From the NCBI GenBank assembly GCA_017431005.1, contig JAFRLY010000035.1:1-60123 (forward strand): a stretch of DNA of 60,123 nucleotides. Direction: 5' to 3'. Shown one piece after another: positions 52,861-60,123 of the stretch (position 1 is the stretch's first letter; each line of letters opens with the position of its first letter). This DNA comes from Clostridia bacterium. GTDB lineage: Bacteria > Bacillota > Clostridia > Christensenellales > Aristaeellaceae. Made by a program: the position numbers and the translations under genes. The notes under the pieces were generated by a model. It had not been told where the DNA came from. It saw nothing but the letters and a program-made list of their open reading frames with translations, and did not search any database.

Positions 52861-53907
52861 ATGAAATTCATCATTTTTGCAATTCTGCTGCTGACCGCGA
52901 TGGCGTTTTCCGCCGCATATGCCGAAGAAACGGAACCGCGGATGAAGGAAATCCCTGTAACAGACATCGGCGCGGTCCGGATCGGCCAGACGGAGGACAG
53001 GGCGGCGGCTACGGGGTGTACGGCGATCATCTGCGCGGACGGCATGCGGGCGGGGCTCGACGTGCGCGGCGGGGGACCTGCTTCCCGTGAAAGTCAGCTG
53101 CTCAATCCTCTGATGGCTGCCCAGACGGTTCATGCGATTGTGCTGGCGGGAGGGAGCGCGTACGGTCTGGAAGCTTCCAACGGCGTCATGGCATATCTGG
53201 AGGAGCATGGAATCGGCTATGATACAGGCTTTGCGCTGGTTCCTCTGGTAGCACAGGCGGATATCTACGACCTTTCCGTGGGCCGTCCGGACGTAAGGCC
53301 GGACGCGGCGATGGGCTATGAGGCCGCAAGACTGGCCATGGAAGCTCCGAACTATCAGGACGGGAATTACGGCGTCGGATGCGGCGCGTCGGTCGGCAAG
53401 ATCGCCGGCATGGCTACAGCCATGAAAACAGGCGTCGGCAGCTATGCCGTTCAGATCGGCGAACTGAAAATCGGCGCGGTTGTCGCGGTCAACGCGCTGG
53501 GGGATATTTTTGACTGGAAAACAGGCACGCAGGTCGCCGGACTGCTGAATGAGGACGGAACGTCCCTCCGCAGCACCATGGATTATTACAAAACCGCTGT
53601 GCGGGGCGCGGATAATGCGTTTCCGGGCAACACAACGCTTGCCGTTGTGATTACAAACGCGTCATTTGACAAGGCGCAGCTCTGCAAAATAGCGGGCATG
53701 GCGCATGACGGTTATGCCCGTTCGATCAATCCGGTGCATACATCAGCGGACGGAGACAGCATTTATGCGGTCTCGGTCGGCGATATCCAGGCTGACCGGG
53801 ATCAGGTCGGCGCGCTGTCCGCGGAGGTGGTCAGCGAGGCGATTCTGCGGGCAGTCCGGAGCGCCGAGAGCGCCTATGGCCTGCCGTCAGCCGGCGACCT
53901 GCCTTAA
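52861..53907 (+). CDS. Secreted P1-family (DmpA/BapA-type) aminopeptidase
   Basis: The 348-residue protein begins with a signal peptide (KFIIFAILLLTAMAFSAAYA) and then shows the DmpA-type fold: DIGAVRIGQTEDRAAATGCT, LAGGSAYGLEASNGVMAYLEE, GVGCGASVGKIAG. The self-cleavage site is FPGNTTLAVV, where Thr258 would become the new N-terminal nucleophile. The family removes N-terminal D- or L-residues and beta-peptides. Export is unusual for the family. GGGAGG lies six bases before the ATG. Confidence 0.85.
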   Translation: MKFIIFAILLLTAMAFSAAYAEETEPRMKEIPVTDIGAVRIGQTEDRAAATGCTAIICADGMRAGLDVRGGGPASRESQLLNPLMAAQTVHAIVLAGGSAYGLEASNGVMAYLEEHGIGYDTGFALVPLVAQADIYDLSVGRPDVRPDAAMGYEAARLAMEAPNYQDGNYGVGCGASVGKIAGMATAMKTGVGSYAVQIGELKIGAVVAVNALGDIFDWKTGTQVAGLLNEDGTSLRSTMDYYKTAVRGADNAFPGNTTLAVVITNASFDKAQLCKIAGMAHDGYARSINPVHTSADGDSIYAVSVGDIQADRDQVGALSAEVVSEAILRAVRSAESAYGLPSAGDLP

Positions 53908-53953
53908 GCGCCCGGCCGGAATTCCGCGCCGGAGCCGTGACGGTCTGCCGGGA

Positions 53954-53989
53954 ATCCGTCTGATCCGGAGCATACGGGATCAGACGGAT
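53954..53989. terminator. Bidirectional hairpin between convergent genes
   Basis: ATCCGTCTGATCC (53954-53966) and GGATCAGACGGAT (53977-53989) form a perfect 13-base stem. It overlaps the last codons of the LacI gene. Confidence 0.65.
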
Positions 53990-54993
53990 TCTCTGCGGAT
54001 CAGAGCGGTCATGACGGCAATCTTGACCGGCGTTTTAACCTCACCGGTTTCGGAGGAAAGCAGCTCCAGCAGGCGGCGGAAGGCAAGCTTGCCCATTGCC
54101 TGCTTGGGAACGTTGATCGTGGTGAGGGGAGGATCCAGCAGCTCGCAGAGGCTGGAGTTGTCAAAGCCGATGACGGCGATATCCTCCGGGATCCGGTAGC
54201 CGGCTTCCTTGAAGGCTTTGACAGCACCGGCCGCAATCAGATCGTTGTCTGCGAAATAGCAGGAAGCCAGGGGCTCCCCCTGCTGCAGGACGGCCCGCAT
54301 GTCCTGGTAAGCGCCTTCGATCATAGGCGCCAGGTGATGGACAATGCAGCCGGAAGAGGAATAGCCGTTTTCCCGGACAGCTTTGTAAAACCCGTCCTGC
54401 CGCTCGTCGAAATTGGCGATGCTGTAGGCTGAATGCAGATATCCGGGACAGGCCTTGCGCTGATGGATCAGATAGCTGGTGGCCAGATAGGCGCCCTGAA
54501 TGTTGTTGATGAGCACGAAATTCATGTCCACGTTATCGGAATAGGTATCCAGGACCACCACAGGGAGGGGAAAGGCTTCGAAGGGCTTCAGATCCGGCTG
54601 GCGCATTTCGGTTCCGAGCAGGATGATGCCTTCGGCGCCGCTGTCCTGCAGCGCCTTCAGCTCCTGCTGGACCTGACTGCCGTCGATGATGTACCGGATA
54701 TCCAGGGTGTACCCGCGCTCAGTGCAGCTGCGGGTGATCCCTTCGGTCAGTTCGGAAAAGAACGGGGTGTCGCTGACGACTGCCCCGTGTTTTTTATAGA
54801 TCACGAAGGCAATCTTTCCGCGGTCTGAGACCTTCCGTCTGACCTTCCGGAAATCATACCCGTTTTCCCTGGCAGCCCGAAGCACCTCTTCCCGTGTGAT
54901 TTCGCTGACACCGGGTTTGTTGTTCAGCGCCAGGGAGACGGCGGCAGCGGACATCCCCAGTCTGGCGGCAAGCTCTTTCGCTGTAATACTCAT
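53980..54993 (-). CDS. LacI-family regulator of the pentose-type operon
   Basis: ATG 54993 has AGAGGTGA upstream; the longer frame does not. The 337-residue protein starts with the LacI helix-turn-helix (AKELAARLGMSAAAVSLALNN) and a sugar-binding-like domain. It is divergent from the isomerase-transketolase-kinase operon with 285 AT-rich bases between, so it probably controls that operon. Confidence 0.87.
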   Translation of the reverse strand: MSITAKELAARLGMSAAAVSLALNNKPGVSEITREEVLRAARENGYDFRKVRRKVSDRGKIAFVIYKKHGAVVSDTPFFSELTEGITRSCTERGYTLDIRYIIDGSQVQQELKALQDSGAEGIILLGTEMRQPDLKPFEAFPLPVVVLDTYSDNVDMNFVLINNIQGAYLATSYLIHQRKACPGYLHSAYSIANFDERQDGFYKAVRENGYSSSGCIVHHLAPMIEGAYQDMRAVLQQGEPLASCYFADNDLIAAGAVKAFKEAGYRIPEDIAVIGFDNSSLCELLDPPLTTINVPKQAMGKLAFRRLLELLSSETGEVKTPVKIAVMTALIRRESV

Positions 54994-55157
54994 ACGCGGA
55001 TCACCTCTGCGGGCATGATAGCAGGTCTCCCTGAAGCCGTCAATCAATTTACTGAATATTCTGAAGAATACAGGATGCCGTGCGAAAAAAGCGCTGTCCG
55101 GGGCATGAAATACGCGCTGATTTCATGAATTAATATAATTAAGCTGCATTATAACTT
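54994..55157. other. AT-rich divergent regulatory region
   Basis: No gene is present. TTTACTGAAT occurs near 55047-55056 and again inverted near 55172-55181, flanking the region where both promoters should be. I could not fix a clear -35/-10 pair. Confidence 0.4.
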
Positions 55158-55173
55158 AATTATTGAAATAATT
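55158..55173. promoter_or_regulatory. Operator-like palindrome
   Basis: AATTATTGAAATAATT is a perfect seven-base inverted repeat with a two-base centre, upstream of the isomerase operon. It overlaps an inverted copy of the TTTACTGAAT repeat and may be the LacI binding site. Confidence 0.5.
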
Positions 55174-55278
55174 CAGTAAATATTAATTGACTGATGAATA
55201 TCCGCAATCTTACAATAAAACCAGATCAGCAGCGCCCCTCCTGCGGGCGCAATTTAAAAAGAACGGGAGTGTGTATCT

Positions 55279-56703
55279 ATGCGGGCACATATCAGACTGG
55301 GTTTCGCTCCTACCCGCCGGGCTATCTTCAGCGCTCCGGCCGCCGTGGAATACAGAAAGCTCACAGCCGCCAGGCTGCGGGAGCTGGGAATTGACTTTGT
55401 GGATATTGACGACATCAACGACGAGGGCCTGCTCTATGACGACGAGGGCATGTATGCTATCGCGGAAAAGTTCAGAAGGGAAAAGGTGGACGGCCTGTTC
55501 CTGCCCCACGCCAACTTCGGCACCGAATACGAATGCGCCAGGCTGGCGAAGGAGCTGAATGTGCCGGTGCTGCTCTGGGGACCGAGGGACGAGCGGCCGG
55601 ACGAAAACGGCATGCGCCTGCGGGACAGCCAGTGCGGACTGTTCGCCACGGGCAAGGTGCTCCGCCGTTTCCGGATTCCCTTTACCTATATGAACAACTG
55701 CAACCTGGAGGATCCGGAGTTTGAGCGGGGCATCCGGGATTTTCTGGCGGTGTGCAACGTAGTGAAGGTTTTCCGGCATACCCGGATCCTGCAGATCGGG
55801 CCCCGGCCCTTCGATTTCTGGAGCACGATGTGCAACGAGGGCGAGCTGCTGGAGAAGTTCAACATCCAGCTGGCGCCCATCCCGCTGCCGGAGCTCTATG
55901 CCGAGATGCGGAAATGGCGGGAGGAAAAGACCGAGGTGGACAGGATCGTCGCCTACTGCCATGAGAACATGACCTGCAGCATTGAGGAGAATTATCTGCG
56001 CAATGTGGCGGAGCTGAAGGCGGCCATGAAATCCCTGGCGGAGAAGTACGGCTGCAACGCGATTGCCATCCAGTGCTGGAACGCCCTGCAGGATGAAATC
56101 CATATCATGCCCTGCGCCGCCAATGCCCTGCTGAACGAGGAGGGCATCCCGGTGGTCTGCGAGACGGATATCCACGGCGCAATCAGCCAGCTGATCGCCG
56201 AGGCGGCCAGCATGAACGAGCGGCGGGTCATGTTCAGCGACTGGACGGTCCGCCATCCGGACAATGACAACGGCGAGCTGCTGCAGCACTGCGGGCCCTG
56301 GCCCATCTCCGTGGCGAAGGAAAAGCCCACCATCTGCGTGCCGGTGGCCTTCCCCCAGAACGGCGCGGTATCCGCGGAGGCCAAGCACGGCCCCATGAGC
56401 CTGGTGCGCTTCGACGGGGATGAGGGGAACTACTCCATCCTGCTCGGCCATGCCCGGGGAATCGACGGTCCCTGGACGAGAGGCACTTACGTATGGGTGG
56501 AGGTCAGCAACCTGAAGCGCCTGGAAGCCAAAGTGGTGGAAGGCCCCTACATTCATCATGTCGCCGCCATTCACGGGGACGTGGTTCCGGTCGTGTATGA
56601 AGCCTGCAAGTATATCGGCGTGGCTCCGGATCTGTATGATCCCATCGAGGATAAGGTGAAGGCGTATCTCCACGGCGAAGATGTGGTTTTTGACGAGGTA
56701 TGA
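55279..56703 (+). CDS. L-fucose/L-arabinose isomerase-family protein
   Basis: The 474-residue protein resembles the fucose-isomerase-like family: an N-terminal alpha/beta part (RLGFAPTRRAIFSAPAAVEYRK, DGLFLPHANFGTEYE), the middle WSTMCNEGELLEKFNIQL and a C-terminal ECTDIHG-like CETDIHGAIS and PMSLVRF region. These enzymes change aldoses into ketoses using a metal ion. Lying before a split transketolase and FGGY kinase, it probably opens the breakdown of a pentose or deoxy sugar. Its stop overlaps the transketolase start by four bases. Confidence 0.75.
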   Translation: MRAHIRLGFAPTRRAIFSAPAAVEYRKLTAARLRELGIDFVDIDDINDEGLLYDDEGMYAIAEKFRREKVDGLFLPHANFGTEYECARLAKELNVPVLLWGPRDERPDENGMRLRDSQCGLFATGKVLRRFRIPFTYMNNCNLEDPEFERGIRDFLAVCNVVKVFRHTRILQIGPRPFDFWSTMCNEGELLEKFNIQLAPIPLPELYAEMRKWREEKTEVDRIVAYCHENMTCSIEENYLRNVAELKAAMKSLAEKYGCNAIAIQCWNALQDEIHIMPCAANALLNEEGIPVVCETDIHGAISQLIAEAASMNERRVMFSDWTVRHPDNDNGELLQHCGPWPISVAKEKPTICVPVAFPQNGAVSAEAKHGPMSLVRFDGDEGNYSILLGHARGIDGPWTRGTYVWVEVSNLKRLEAKVVEGPYIHHVAAIHGDVVPVVYEACKYIGVAPDLYDPIEDKVKAYLHGEDVVFDEV

Positions 56704-57536
56704 AGATGTACGCATTAAAAGCAAAAGCTTATGATCTCAGACAGGACGTGCTGGATATTATCGTGTCGGGCGGCGGCGGGCATATCGGCGGGGATATGAG
56801 CTGCATGGAAATCATGCTGACCCTGTACAGCCGCATGAATATCACTCCGGAGACGCAGAACGATCCGGACCGGGACCGCTTTGTGCTCAGCAAGGGTCAC
56901 TGCGTGGAAACGCTGTACGCCGTGCTGGCGGACCGCGGTTTCCTGGATATTGAGGAAGTCAAGGCGAAGTTCTCCAGATTCGGCAGCGAGTATATCGGCC
57001 ACCCCCACAACACCCTGCCGGGAATCGAGATGAACAGCGGCTCCCTGGGCCACGGGCTCAGCGTGTGCGTGGGTATGGCGCTTGCTGGACGCATGGACGG
57101 ACGGAAGTACCGGGTCTACACCCTGATGGGCGACGGGGAGCTGGCTGAAGGCTCCGTCTGGGAAGCCCTGATGGCAGCCGGCCATTACAGGCTGGACAAC
57201 CTGTGCGCCGTGGTGGACCGGAACCATCTGCAGATTTCCGGCAATACCGAGGACGTGATGGGCCATCACGACCTGCATGCCCGGTTCGCCGCCTTTGACT
57301 GGCATGTGATCGACGTGGCTGACGGAAACGATGCGGACCAGCTGAACGCCGCCTTTGACGAGGCGGAGAGGACGAAGGGCCGGCCCACGATCATTATTGC
57401 GGACACCGTGAAGGGCAAGGGGAGCGCGCTGATGGAGAACAAAGCTTCCTGGCACCATCATCTGCCGAATGCCGAAGAGTACGAAATCATCAGCAGGGAG
57501 CTGAAGGAACGGAAGGAGGCGCTGCTGCATGAATAA
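56700..57536 (+). CDS. Transketolase, N-terminal subunit
   Basis: The 278-residue protein holds the thiamine-diphosphate-binding half: LSKGHCVETLYAVLADRGF, NSGSLGHGLSVCVGMALAG and GDGELAEGSVWEALMAA followed by VVDRNHLQ (the GDG-N cofactor motif). It works only with the C-terminal subunit encoded next, whose start overlaps by eight bases. Split transketolases often serve special sugar pathways, such as apulose 4-phosphate transketolase, in addition to the normal pentose pathway. Confidence 0.9.
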   Translation: MKMYALKAKAYDLRQDVLDIIVSGGGGHIGGDMSCMEIMLTLYSRMNITPETQNDPDRDRFVLSKGHCVETLYAVLADRGFLDIEEVKAKFSRFGSEYIGHPHNTLPGIEMNSGSLGHGLSVCVGMALAGRMDGRKYRVYTLMGDGELAEGSVWEALMAAGHYRLDNLCAVVDRNHLQISGNTEDVMGHHDLHARFAAFDWHVIDVADGNDADQLNAAFDEAERTKGRPTIIIADTVKGKGSALMENKASWHHHLPNAEEYEIISRELKERKEALLHE

Positions 57537-58464
57537 GATTCCGAACCGCGCTGAAATGTGCGAAGTGCTGAAGGAAGCTGCGGCAAAGGACCGGGACGTG
57601 GTGGTCCTGTGCAGCGACAGCCGGGGCAGCGGCAGCATGACATCCTTCGCTGAACAATTCCCGGAGCAGTTTGTTGAGGTCGGGATTGCCGAACAGGATC
57701 TGGTCGGCATCGCGGCCGGTCTGGCCTCCTGCGGCAAGAAGGCCTTCGCGGTATCGCCGGCCTCCTTTATCTCCACCCGGAGCTATGAGCAGTGCAAGGT
57801 GGACTGCGCTTATTCAAACACGAATGTGAAGCTGATCGGCATCTCCGGCGGCATCAGCTACGGCGCCCTGGGCATGTCCCATCATTCTGCCCAGGATATC
57901 GCCGCCATGAGCGCCATACCCGGCATGCGGGTATACCTGCCCAGCGACCGGCACCAGACCCGGAAGCTGTTTGAAGCGCTGCTGCAGGACCGGCAGACTG
58001 CCTATATCCGGGTGGGCCGCAATCCTGTGGAGGATGTGTATGAGGAAGGGAATGTTCCCTTTGAGATGAACCGGGCCACCGTGCTGCGGGAGGGCGCCGA
58101 TGTGCTGCTGGTTGCCTGCGGGGAAATGGTGAAGCCTGTACAGGAAGCCGCGGAGCGGCTTTCCTGGGAGGGAATTTCCGCCGCGGTGCTGGATATGTAC
58201 TGCGTGAAGCCCCTGGACAGGGAAGGCCTGCTGAAGGCCGCGAAGGGCAAAAAGCTGGTGGTCACCGCGGAGGAACACGCACCGTTTGGGGGGCTGGGCT
58301 CCATGGTGGCCCAGGTGATCTCGGCGGAGGATCCGAAGCGGGTGATCAACCTCGCCCTGCCGGACGCGCCGGTGATTACCGGCACCTCGAAGGAAGTGTT
58401 TGCTTACTACGGCCTGACCGGCGAGGGGATCGCGGAAACCGTGCGGAAGGCACTGGAGGGCTGA
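57529..58464 (+). CDS. Transketolase, C-terminal subunit
   Basis: The 311-residue protein has the pyrimidine-binding domain (SRGSGSMTSFAEQFPEQFVEVGIAEQDLVG, with the catalytic Glu in GIAEQ) and the C-terminal domain (LLVACGEMVKPVQEAAERL, KKLVVTAEEHAPFGGLGS). With the preceding subunit it moves two-carbon units between sugars. It is coupled on both sides: overlap upstream, and the kinase starts three bases after its stop. Confidence 0.9.
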   Translation: MNKIPNRAEMCEVLKEAAAKDRDVVVLCSDSRGSGSMTSFAEQFPEQFVEVGIAEQDLVGIAAGLASCGKKAFAVSPASFISTRSYEQCKVDCAYSNTNVKLIGISGGISYGALGMSHHSAQDIAAMSAIPGMRVYLPSDRHQTRKLFEALLQDRQTAYIRVGRNPVEDVYEEGNVPFEMNRATVLREGADVLLVACGEMVKPVQEAAERLSWEGISAAVLDMYCVKPLDREGLLKAAKGKKLVVTAEEHAPFGGLGSMVAQVISAEDPKRVINLALPDAPVITGTSKEVFAYYGLTGEGIAETVRKALEG

Positions 58465-58467
58465 AGA

Positions 58468-59940
58468 ATGGCACAGTATGTTTTGTCCGTGGATCAGAGC
58501 ACCCAGGGAACGAAAGCCCTGCTGTTTGATTTTTACGGCAGGCTGCTGGCCCGCGCCGACCTGCCTCACCGCCAGATCGTCAATGAGGCGGGGTGGGTTT
58601 CCCATGATCCGGAGGAGATTTACGGCAATCTGCTGAAAACGGTGGAAATGGTGTGCGGAAAGGCTGACGCCGACCCGAACGCCATTGCCTGCATGGGCCT
58701 GAGCAATCAGCGGGAGACCTCTGCCGCCTGGGACCGTGATACCGGAAAGCCTGTATGCGACGCGATCGTATGGCAATGCGCCCGGGCAACGGAGATCTGC
58801 TCAGAAATCGAAAAAACGGGTATCGGTGAAGCTGTGGCGGCACGGACCGGGATCCCTGTCTCCCCCTATTTTCCGGCGGCGAAGCTGGCCTGGATCCTGC
58901 GGAACGTGCCCGAAGCCGCGGCGCTGCAGAAGGAACACCGGCTCTGCATGGGCACGATGGACGCCTGGCTGGTGTGGAAGCTGACAGGGGAGTACCGCAC
59001 GGACTATTCCAATGCCTCCCGGACACAGCTGTTCGATATCCATACCCTGCAGTGGGATCCTGAAATCTGCGGCGCTTTCGGCATTGATCCGGCGGATCTG
59101 CCCCGGGTGACCGATTCCGACGCGGTCTTCGGCCGGACTGATCTGGGAGGACTGCTGGATCATCCGATTCCGGTCTGCGGTGTGCTGGGCGACAGCCACG
59201 CGGCGCTGTTCGGCCAGGGCTGCCTGGAAAAGGGCATGGCCAAGGCCACCTACGGCACCGGATCCTCCGTCATGATGAACATCGGCGATGAGGCTGTTTC
59301 CTCCCGGAACGGCCTTGTGACCTCCCTGGCCTGGAAATACAGGGGCCGGGTGAACTATGTCATGGAAGGCAATCTCAACTACACCGGCGCGGTGATCACC
59401 TGGCTGAAGGACAGTCTGGGTCTCATCGCTTCCGCGGGGGAAACCGGCGAGCTGGCGATGGCCGCCAATCCTGCCGACACCACCTGTCTGGTTCCGGCCT
59501 TTACCGGGCTGGGCGCTCCCTACTGGGCCAACGACGCCAGGGCCCTGATCTGCGGCATGACACGGCTGACCGGCAAAGCGGAGCTGGCGCGGGCTGCCCT
59601 GGACTGCATCGCCTGCCAGATCCGGGACGTGGCGGCAGCCATGGAGAAGGATACCGGCAGCCGGCTGCCGGTGCTGCGGGTGGACGGAGGCCCCACCCGG
59701 AACGATTACCTGATGCAGTTCCAGGCTGACATGCTGGACACCCGGGTGTCCCGCCCGGACGCTGAAGAGCTTTCCGGCATCGGAGCGGCCTACATGGCGG
59801 GCCTTTCAGCGGGGTGCTATACCGACAGGGTGTTCAGAAACCTTCAGTACCGGAACTATGATCCGGCGATGGAACCCGCCCGGCGGGAAGAAAAGCTGGC
59901 AGCCTGGCGGCACGCGGTGAAGCTGGCCTGCGAGAAATGA
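58468..59940 (+). CDS. FGGY-family carbohydrate kinase
   Basis: The 490-residue kinase has both actin-like ATPase domains: LSVDQSTQGTKALLFD at the start, ATYGTGSSVMMN in the second phosphate loop, GLGAPYWANDARA and the adenosine motif VDGGPTRNDYLMQFQADML. It resembles glycerol kinase in outline, but its neighbours suggest a ketose (such as apulose, xylulose or a related sugar) as substrate. It is the last gene of the operon, followed by a terminator. Confidence 0.85.
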   Translation: MAQYVLSVDQSTQGTKALLFDFYGRLLARADLPHRQIVNEAGWVSHDPEEIYGNLLKTVEMVCGKADADPNAIACMGLSNQRETSAAWDRDTGKPVCDAIVWQCARATEICSEIEKTGIGEAVAARTGIPVSPYFPAAKLAWILRNVPEAAALQKEHRLCMGTMDAWLVWKLTGEYRTDYSNASRTQLFDIHTLQWDPEICGAFGIDPADLPRVTDSDAVFGRTDLGGLLDHPIPVCGVLGDSHAALFGQGCLEKGMAKATYGTGSSVMMNIGDEAVSSRNGLVTSLAWKYRGRVNYVMEGNLNYTGAVITWLKDSLGLIASAGETGELAMAANPADTTCLVPAFTGLGAPYWANDARALICGMTRLTGKAELARAALDCIACQIRDVAAAMEKDTGSRLPVLRVDGGPTRNDYLMQFQADMLDTRVSRPDAEELSGIGAAYMAGLSAGCYTDRVFRNLQYRNYDPAMEPARREEKLAAWRHAVKLACEK

Positions 59941-59956
59941 AGCGGTGCAAAAAACG

Positions 59957-59985
59957 GGCAGGAGTGCATCCTGCCTGTTTCTTTA
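59957..59985 (+). terminator. Operon terminator and intron target
   Basis: GGCAGGA (59957-59963) and TCCTGCC (59969-59975) form a seven-base stem with a five-base loop followed by TGTTTCTTTA. The group II intron starts right at the end of this tail. Confidence 0.85.
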
Positions 59986-60123
59986 GTGTGCCGGGCATGG
60001 CACAATTCTTGCGGGTGGAAGTCCCGCCACGGGTATTTACCGCCAAGTGTAGCGAACCGCAAGCTGCTGTCAGCAATGACAGGAGAGGAGGAAGCGGTGT
60101 AGCAAAGCCGAGGAGCCTACGAA
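59986..60123 (+). mobile_element. 5' end of a class C group II intron, cut by the window edge
   Basis: From GTGTGCCGGGCATGG the sequence follows the domain I pattern of class C introns such as the Oceanobacillus iheyensis intron. It has GGGTGGAAGTCCC near 60013, then GGAGGAAGCGG near 60089 and GCAAAGCCGAGGA with CCTACGAA at the end. It sits just behind a terminator, the usual class C target. The intron's coding part lies outside the window. Confidence 0.85.

Noticed and set aside
1-60123. CRISPR arrays, tRNA or rRNA genes
   Set aside because: No regularly spaced repeats, tRNA cloverleaf or rRNA-like stretch was seen by eye in the window.

Overview
The window looks like a chromosomal contig from an anaerobic, plant-fibre-fermenting Bacillota (Clostridia-type) bacterium, probably from gut or rumen. 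The basis is its strong AGGAGG ribosome sites, sigma-A-like promoters with 17-base spacers, LacI/AraC/GntR/TetR regulators, two sugar ABC importers encoded without an ATPase (MsmX-type sharing) and many glycoside hydrolases. No rRNA, tRNA or CRISPR array was seen, so the lineage stays a guess. Both window edges coincide with 5' ends of class C group II introns, each sitting just behind a terminator hairpin and pointing outward. These repeats probably ended the assembly.

0-9.7 kb: an AT-richer HNH endonuclease gene with a start-region frame problem; a HelD-like helicase behind a consensus promoter and a leader terminator (attenuator layout); then a minus-strand stretch of small enzymes with several broken genes: a chimeric acetyltransferase/kinase remnant, a DUF1579-like gene with a disrupted start, and an epimerase split by one amber codon. 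An isochorismatase-family gene has a promoter inside a 42-base palindrome. 7.1-18.6 kb: a minus-strand glycan operon (GH3, GPH symporter, GH5, GH78, then sugar-nucleotide-type dehydrogenases) divergent from an AraC regulator. 19.6-21 kb: a cytoplasmic-type GH28.

22-32 kb: an LplB/LplC-type ABC importer (binding protein and two permeases) divergent from a GH94 phosphorylase that is followed by a histidine kinase, a second binding protein and an AraC-type response regulator, which looks like a binding-protein-assisted sensor for the same oligosaccharide. 32-35 kb: PHP phosphoesterase, nucleoside phosphorylase-like protein, Nudix and an AraC-GyrI regulator. 35.2-41.6 kb: a LacI-controlled arabinoside locus with paired operators, an ABC importer and a GH127 beta-L-arabinofuranosidase.

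41.8-55 kb: an unusual ACT-ACT-metallo-beta-lactamase protein, a monooxygenase-fold protein, an AlkD-type repair protein, a TetR-controlled flavoprotein pair, an aconitase-family dehydratase pair divergent from a GntR regulator, an esterase, a group of little-known membrane/DUF4003 genes with an FtsX remnant, and a secreted P1 (DmpA-type) peptidase. 54-60 kb: a LacI regulator divergent from a tightly overlapping operon of fucose-isomerase-like enzyme, split transketolase and FGGY kinase, which could process a pentose such as apiose.

Taken together, GH28, GH78, GH127, GH3, GH5 and GH94 with importers and a pentose-type pathway suggest use of pectin side chains and related plant oligosaccharides, imported and then split inside the cell.
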